A stretch of 64,000 nucleotides of DNA, taken from the NCBI RefSeq assembly GCF_000738735.6, contig NC_046335.1, positions 41,219,148 to 41,283,147 on the forward strand. The letters run 5' to 3'. This document shows, piece by piece, positions 61,886 to 64,000 of this stretch. The notes beneath the pieces were generated by a model. The model did not search any database. It had not been told where the DNA came from and worked only from the letters and a program-made list of their open reading frames with translations. This DNA comes from Corvus cornix cornix. Taxonomy: Eukaryota; Chordata; Aves; Passeriformes; Corvidae. Position 1 is the stretch's first letter. Every line of letters starts with the position of its first letter. A program made the position numbers and the translations under genes.

Positions 61886-62317
61886 CTCTGCCTTTTCCCT
61901 GGACTTGACACAAGCCTGAGTGTTTAAATCACACAGGAATAAAGGTTTATTTTTCTTCCAGAAATCGAAATGCGGGATACGCCCGCCATCGCCTGCGCCT
62001 CGCTCCGGGTCCTCACCCGGGAGTGACGCCCGCCCTTGCCGCGGAGGAAAGGAAACGGCTCCTCGGAAACAAGCCAGTCAGGGCTGCCCTGGGCTGTCCC
62101 TTCTCCCTGGGGTGTCGCCGGCAGGCGACACCTGGAACGCCCGGAACTGCAAATTCCTGACGATTCCCCCATCTATTACTCGGCCGGCGTGAGCTGCCGT
62201 CCATAAAGGCGGGACCGGTTGGCTCTCACAAGGGCTCCCGCAGCTCTGGGGGAGAAGGGACCCTCGGGAGTGACCCCTTCCAAAACCAACAGGGACCGTA
62301 CCTGAAAATGGTCTCGG

Positions 62318-62324
62318 TATAAAG
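62318..62324 (+). promoter_or_regulatory. second TATA-like box
   Basis: TATAAAG in GC-rich surroundings. A start site would fall near 62,346-62,350, where the initiator match is poor. A further CATAAAGG lies at about 62,202. This is a weaker promoter candidate than 61,359. Confidence 0.3.
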
Positions 62325-62344
62325 CCCATGTACACATGGAATTG

Positions 62345-62356
62345 GCAACCGGTTGC
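62345..62356. promoter_or_regulatory. Grainyhead-type palindromic site
   Basis: GCAACCGGTTGC is a perfect 12-base palindrome containing AACCGGTT, the Grainyhead-like (GRHL) consensus. A second, partial match (ACCGGTT) lies at 62,214-62,220. Confidence 0.45.
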
Positions 62357-62959
62357 TACGGAGCGCAGACCTTTCGGCCGCTCTTTCGTCCTTCCCTTTT
62401 GGATGCATTTGATGCAGGGACAGGGCAGATTTGGGGTCACTCAGAGAAAAAAATGATGAGATCGTGTTTCAAATGGCGCGCGTCCCTTTGTGCCCTTGCT
62501 CTGCGGATTCTCGGTCCCGCAGCCGGGAATGCGGGGAGACCGGGCGGGCAGAGCTCCGCGGCCGGATGGACACGCAGCCCCATCGCCTCGTTTAACGGGA
62601 GGGACGCTACAGGCTCCCTGTTTGCTTTTGCATTCGCAAAGCTCCGCTCCCGGCTCACGGGGGCTGAGGGGAATCCCCCGCCACACTTGCTGAGGGAACT
62701 GCATGCCAGACCTAGTCCAGCTAAACGAAAGCAGTCAAGAAAAGTGACTTCCCGGTTATTCCCCCCCCAAGCCCGCTAGATCGCCAGGTATTTGCGCGCA
62801 TCCTTTCCCGCCGTAACGATTCCCGAATTAACCTTCCGCTTCTAGGGACGCAAATTGGCTCTTAGAGAGAGGGTTTCATTGCTGTCCTTTCCGAGGGCTG
62901 CGGATTAGCCCTGATTTGAAATTAATGGATTTTTCGTTATAGTTTAATGCAAGGAGGGG

Positions 62960-63063
62960 CTAGCCGAGTGCTCTGACCGAAGGGACCCTGGGCAGCCCCC
63001 CTTCGGCTCGGCCACGCTGCACTGCCTCTGCGAGCCAGTGCACTGCAGCGCTTCTGAATAAAA

Positions 63064-63101
<38 letters not shown>

Positions 63102-63460
63102 CTCCTGCCCGATCCCCAAATCTCTCCCTTTCGTTTTTGCTCTTGCTGTTGTTTAACTTTGCTGAAGAGAAATCCCGAGGCCGAGTACAACGGTGTAGCA
63201 TCCAGGACTGCCCTCACATCATTTCTTTCAGGGTTCTTTTTCGTTCCTCAAAAACATCGCAGGGAAAGGAACTGGAAAACACGTATTTAAAGTGCCCCTC
63301 CACCGTGAGCGACTCTGCGAGGCCGCTGCGGAGGAGCTGGGGATGCGGGAGCTGAAGTGCTACCGGTGCCCAGGGCAGCTGCCTGCCCTTCGGCGGAGCC
63401 GCTCGCAGACTGTCGGTACCGGCAGTACCCAGGCTCCCTTGGCCGCCTCGAAGCGGATTT
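62960..63460. promoter_or_regulatory. CpG island, block 7
   Basis: Moderately CpG-dense sequence on both sides of an (AT)n microsatellite. No coding domain was recognised. Confidence 0.55.
63067..63097. repeat. (AT)n dinucleotide microsatellite
   Basis: About 31 bases of perfect AT repeats inside otherwise GC-rich DNA. The Ile/Tyr repeat seen in minus-strand frames is an artefact of this tract. Confidence 0.95.
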
Positions 63461-63720
63461 TAGAAAGGCTTTCACGCATTGAGTTGGTTTGGTTTTTATT
63501 ATGTCGTGGACGAGGGAAAGAAAGGGGCCTGCGGTGGGGTGGGCGAGTTTGGGAGGGGAGAAAGAAAGGACAAGAAAAGAACTAAGTAGAGGTAATAAAG
63601 AGAGTAAGGAAGGCAAATCCGCTGAAAGCTTTCTTGGACCAGAAAACTCAGCGAGCCCAGCGCTGCTCTCAGGGAGACTCGCAAAATGGTTTAAAATCTC
63701 ATAAATGAATCCGTCTCTGG
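63461..63720. other. purine-rich spacer in the CpG cluster
   Basis: The plus strand is G/A-rich around 63,510-63,620 (AGGGAAAGAAAG, GGGGAGAAAGAAAGG). No gene was recognised. Confidence 0.5.
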
Positions 63721-63729
63721 ATGTTTTTA

Positions 63730-63945
63730 ACGACGATGTCGCTAGAAATCCCTTCTGCATCTGGGGGGTGGGCGCCTATTCTTGTCAGATCCAAGCTAAT
63801 GAAAACGGCGGAGCCGGTCTTGCTCGTGGAGCAAAGGCCTGGAGGGTGGCGGTGGCCACGGGCCCCTCCCGAGCCGTCGTCTCGGGGGTCGCATTCCCAT
63901 TCTGCCGTCCCGCTCCCTCTTGAGCCGCATCCCGCTCCCCCCCGC
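63730..63945. promoter_or_regulatory. CpG island, block 8 (to window edge)
   Basis: CpG-rich sequence followed by a short CA/TA-type repeat (about 63,944-63,972). The CpG cluster reaches almost to the window end and may continue beyond it. Confidence 0.6.
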
Positions 63946-64000
63946 ACACACAGATATATACACACACACATGAAAGCCACCAGTTCCCCCCGCTCTGCAC

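Larger units (their letters stand above)
61970..62830. promoter_or_regulatory. CpG island, block 6
   Basis: CpG-dense block with overlapping open frames on both strands (120-147 codons). None resembles a known protein. It contains two TATA-like sites and a Grainyhead-type palindrome. Confidence 0.75.

Noticed and set aside
1..64000. Operons, CRISPR arrays, phage or bacterial mobile systems
   Set aside because: The sequence is vertebrate-type noncoding DNA. No regularly spaced repeats, ribosome-binding sites or bacterial gene packing were seen.

Overview
The window reads as bird nuclear DNA. The strongest clue is a 3'-terminal CR1 LINE fragment at 56.60-56.94 kb. It has the avian CR1 3' untranslated sequence and ends in the family's ATTCTATGATTCT terminus. 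Further, much older CR1/L3 and MIR-like fragments, long AG-rich pentanucleotide microsatellites and a low overall repeat load fit the same picture. A crocodilian or turtle is less likely. No prokaryotic, organellar or viral signature was seen.

No protein-coding gene, rRNA, tRNA or CRISPR array could be supported. The longest open frames (about 100-200 codons) lack recognisable domains and overlap other open frames. They either sit in GC-rich DNA where stop codons are rare or look like chance. I therefore annotate no CDS. A spliced gene with small exons or a long noncoding RNA could still cross the window unseen, because splice sites cannot be called reliably by eye.

Layout. 1-57.9 kb is AT-leaning, CpG-poor intergenic or intronic DNA. 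It carries fossil retroelements (CR1 about 10.6-11.06 kb, L3/CR1 about 33.2-33.7 kb, CR1 tail about 29.6-29.76 kb, MIR-like SINEs about 8.9 and 13.5 kb) and three large pentanucleotide tracts (19.3, 35.2 and 43.1 kb). Several unique stretches have the look of conserved noncoding elements (about 24.6, 43.8-44.1, 45.3-45.7 and 49.3 kb). 57.95-63.95 kb is an abrupt, roughly 6-kb cluster of CpG-rich blocks. It holds a good TATA/initiator pair (61,359 and 61,389), a second TATA-like site beside a Grainyhead-type palindrome (62.3 kb) and a MAF-type element (58.47 kb). This end looks like the promoter and 5' regulatory domain of a gene lying mainly outside the window, probably beyond the right edge. 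The direction is an inference from the TATA box orientation.

No undescribed biological system was recognised. The most useful leads are the CpG-island cluster with its core-promoter candidates, a possible decayed reading frame on the minus strand at 30-31 kb, a diverged local duplication at 12.5/13.1 kb and a perfect 9-bp hairpin at 47.95 kb. All element and family calls were made by memory-based comparison, not by alignment.
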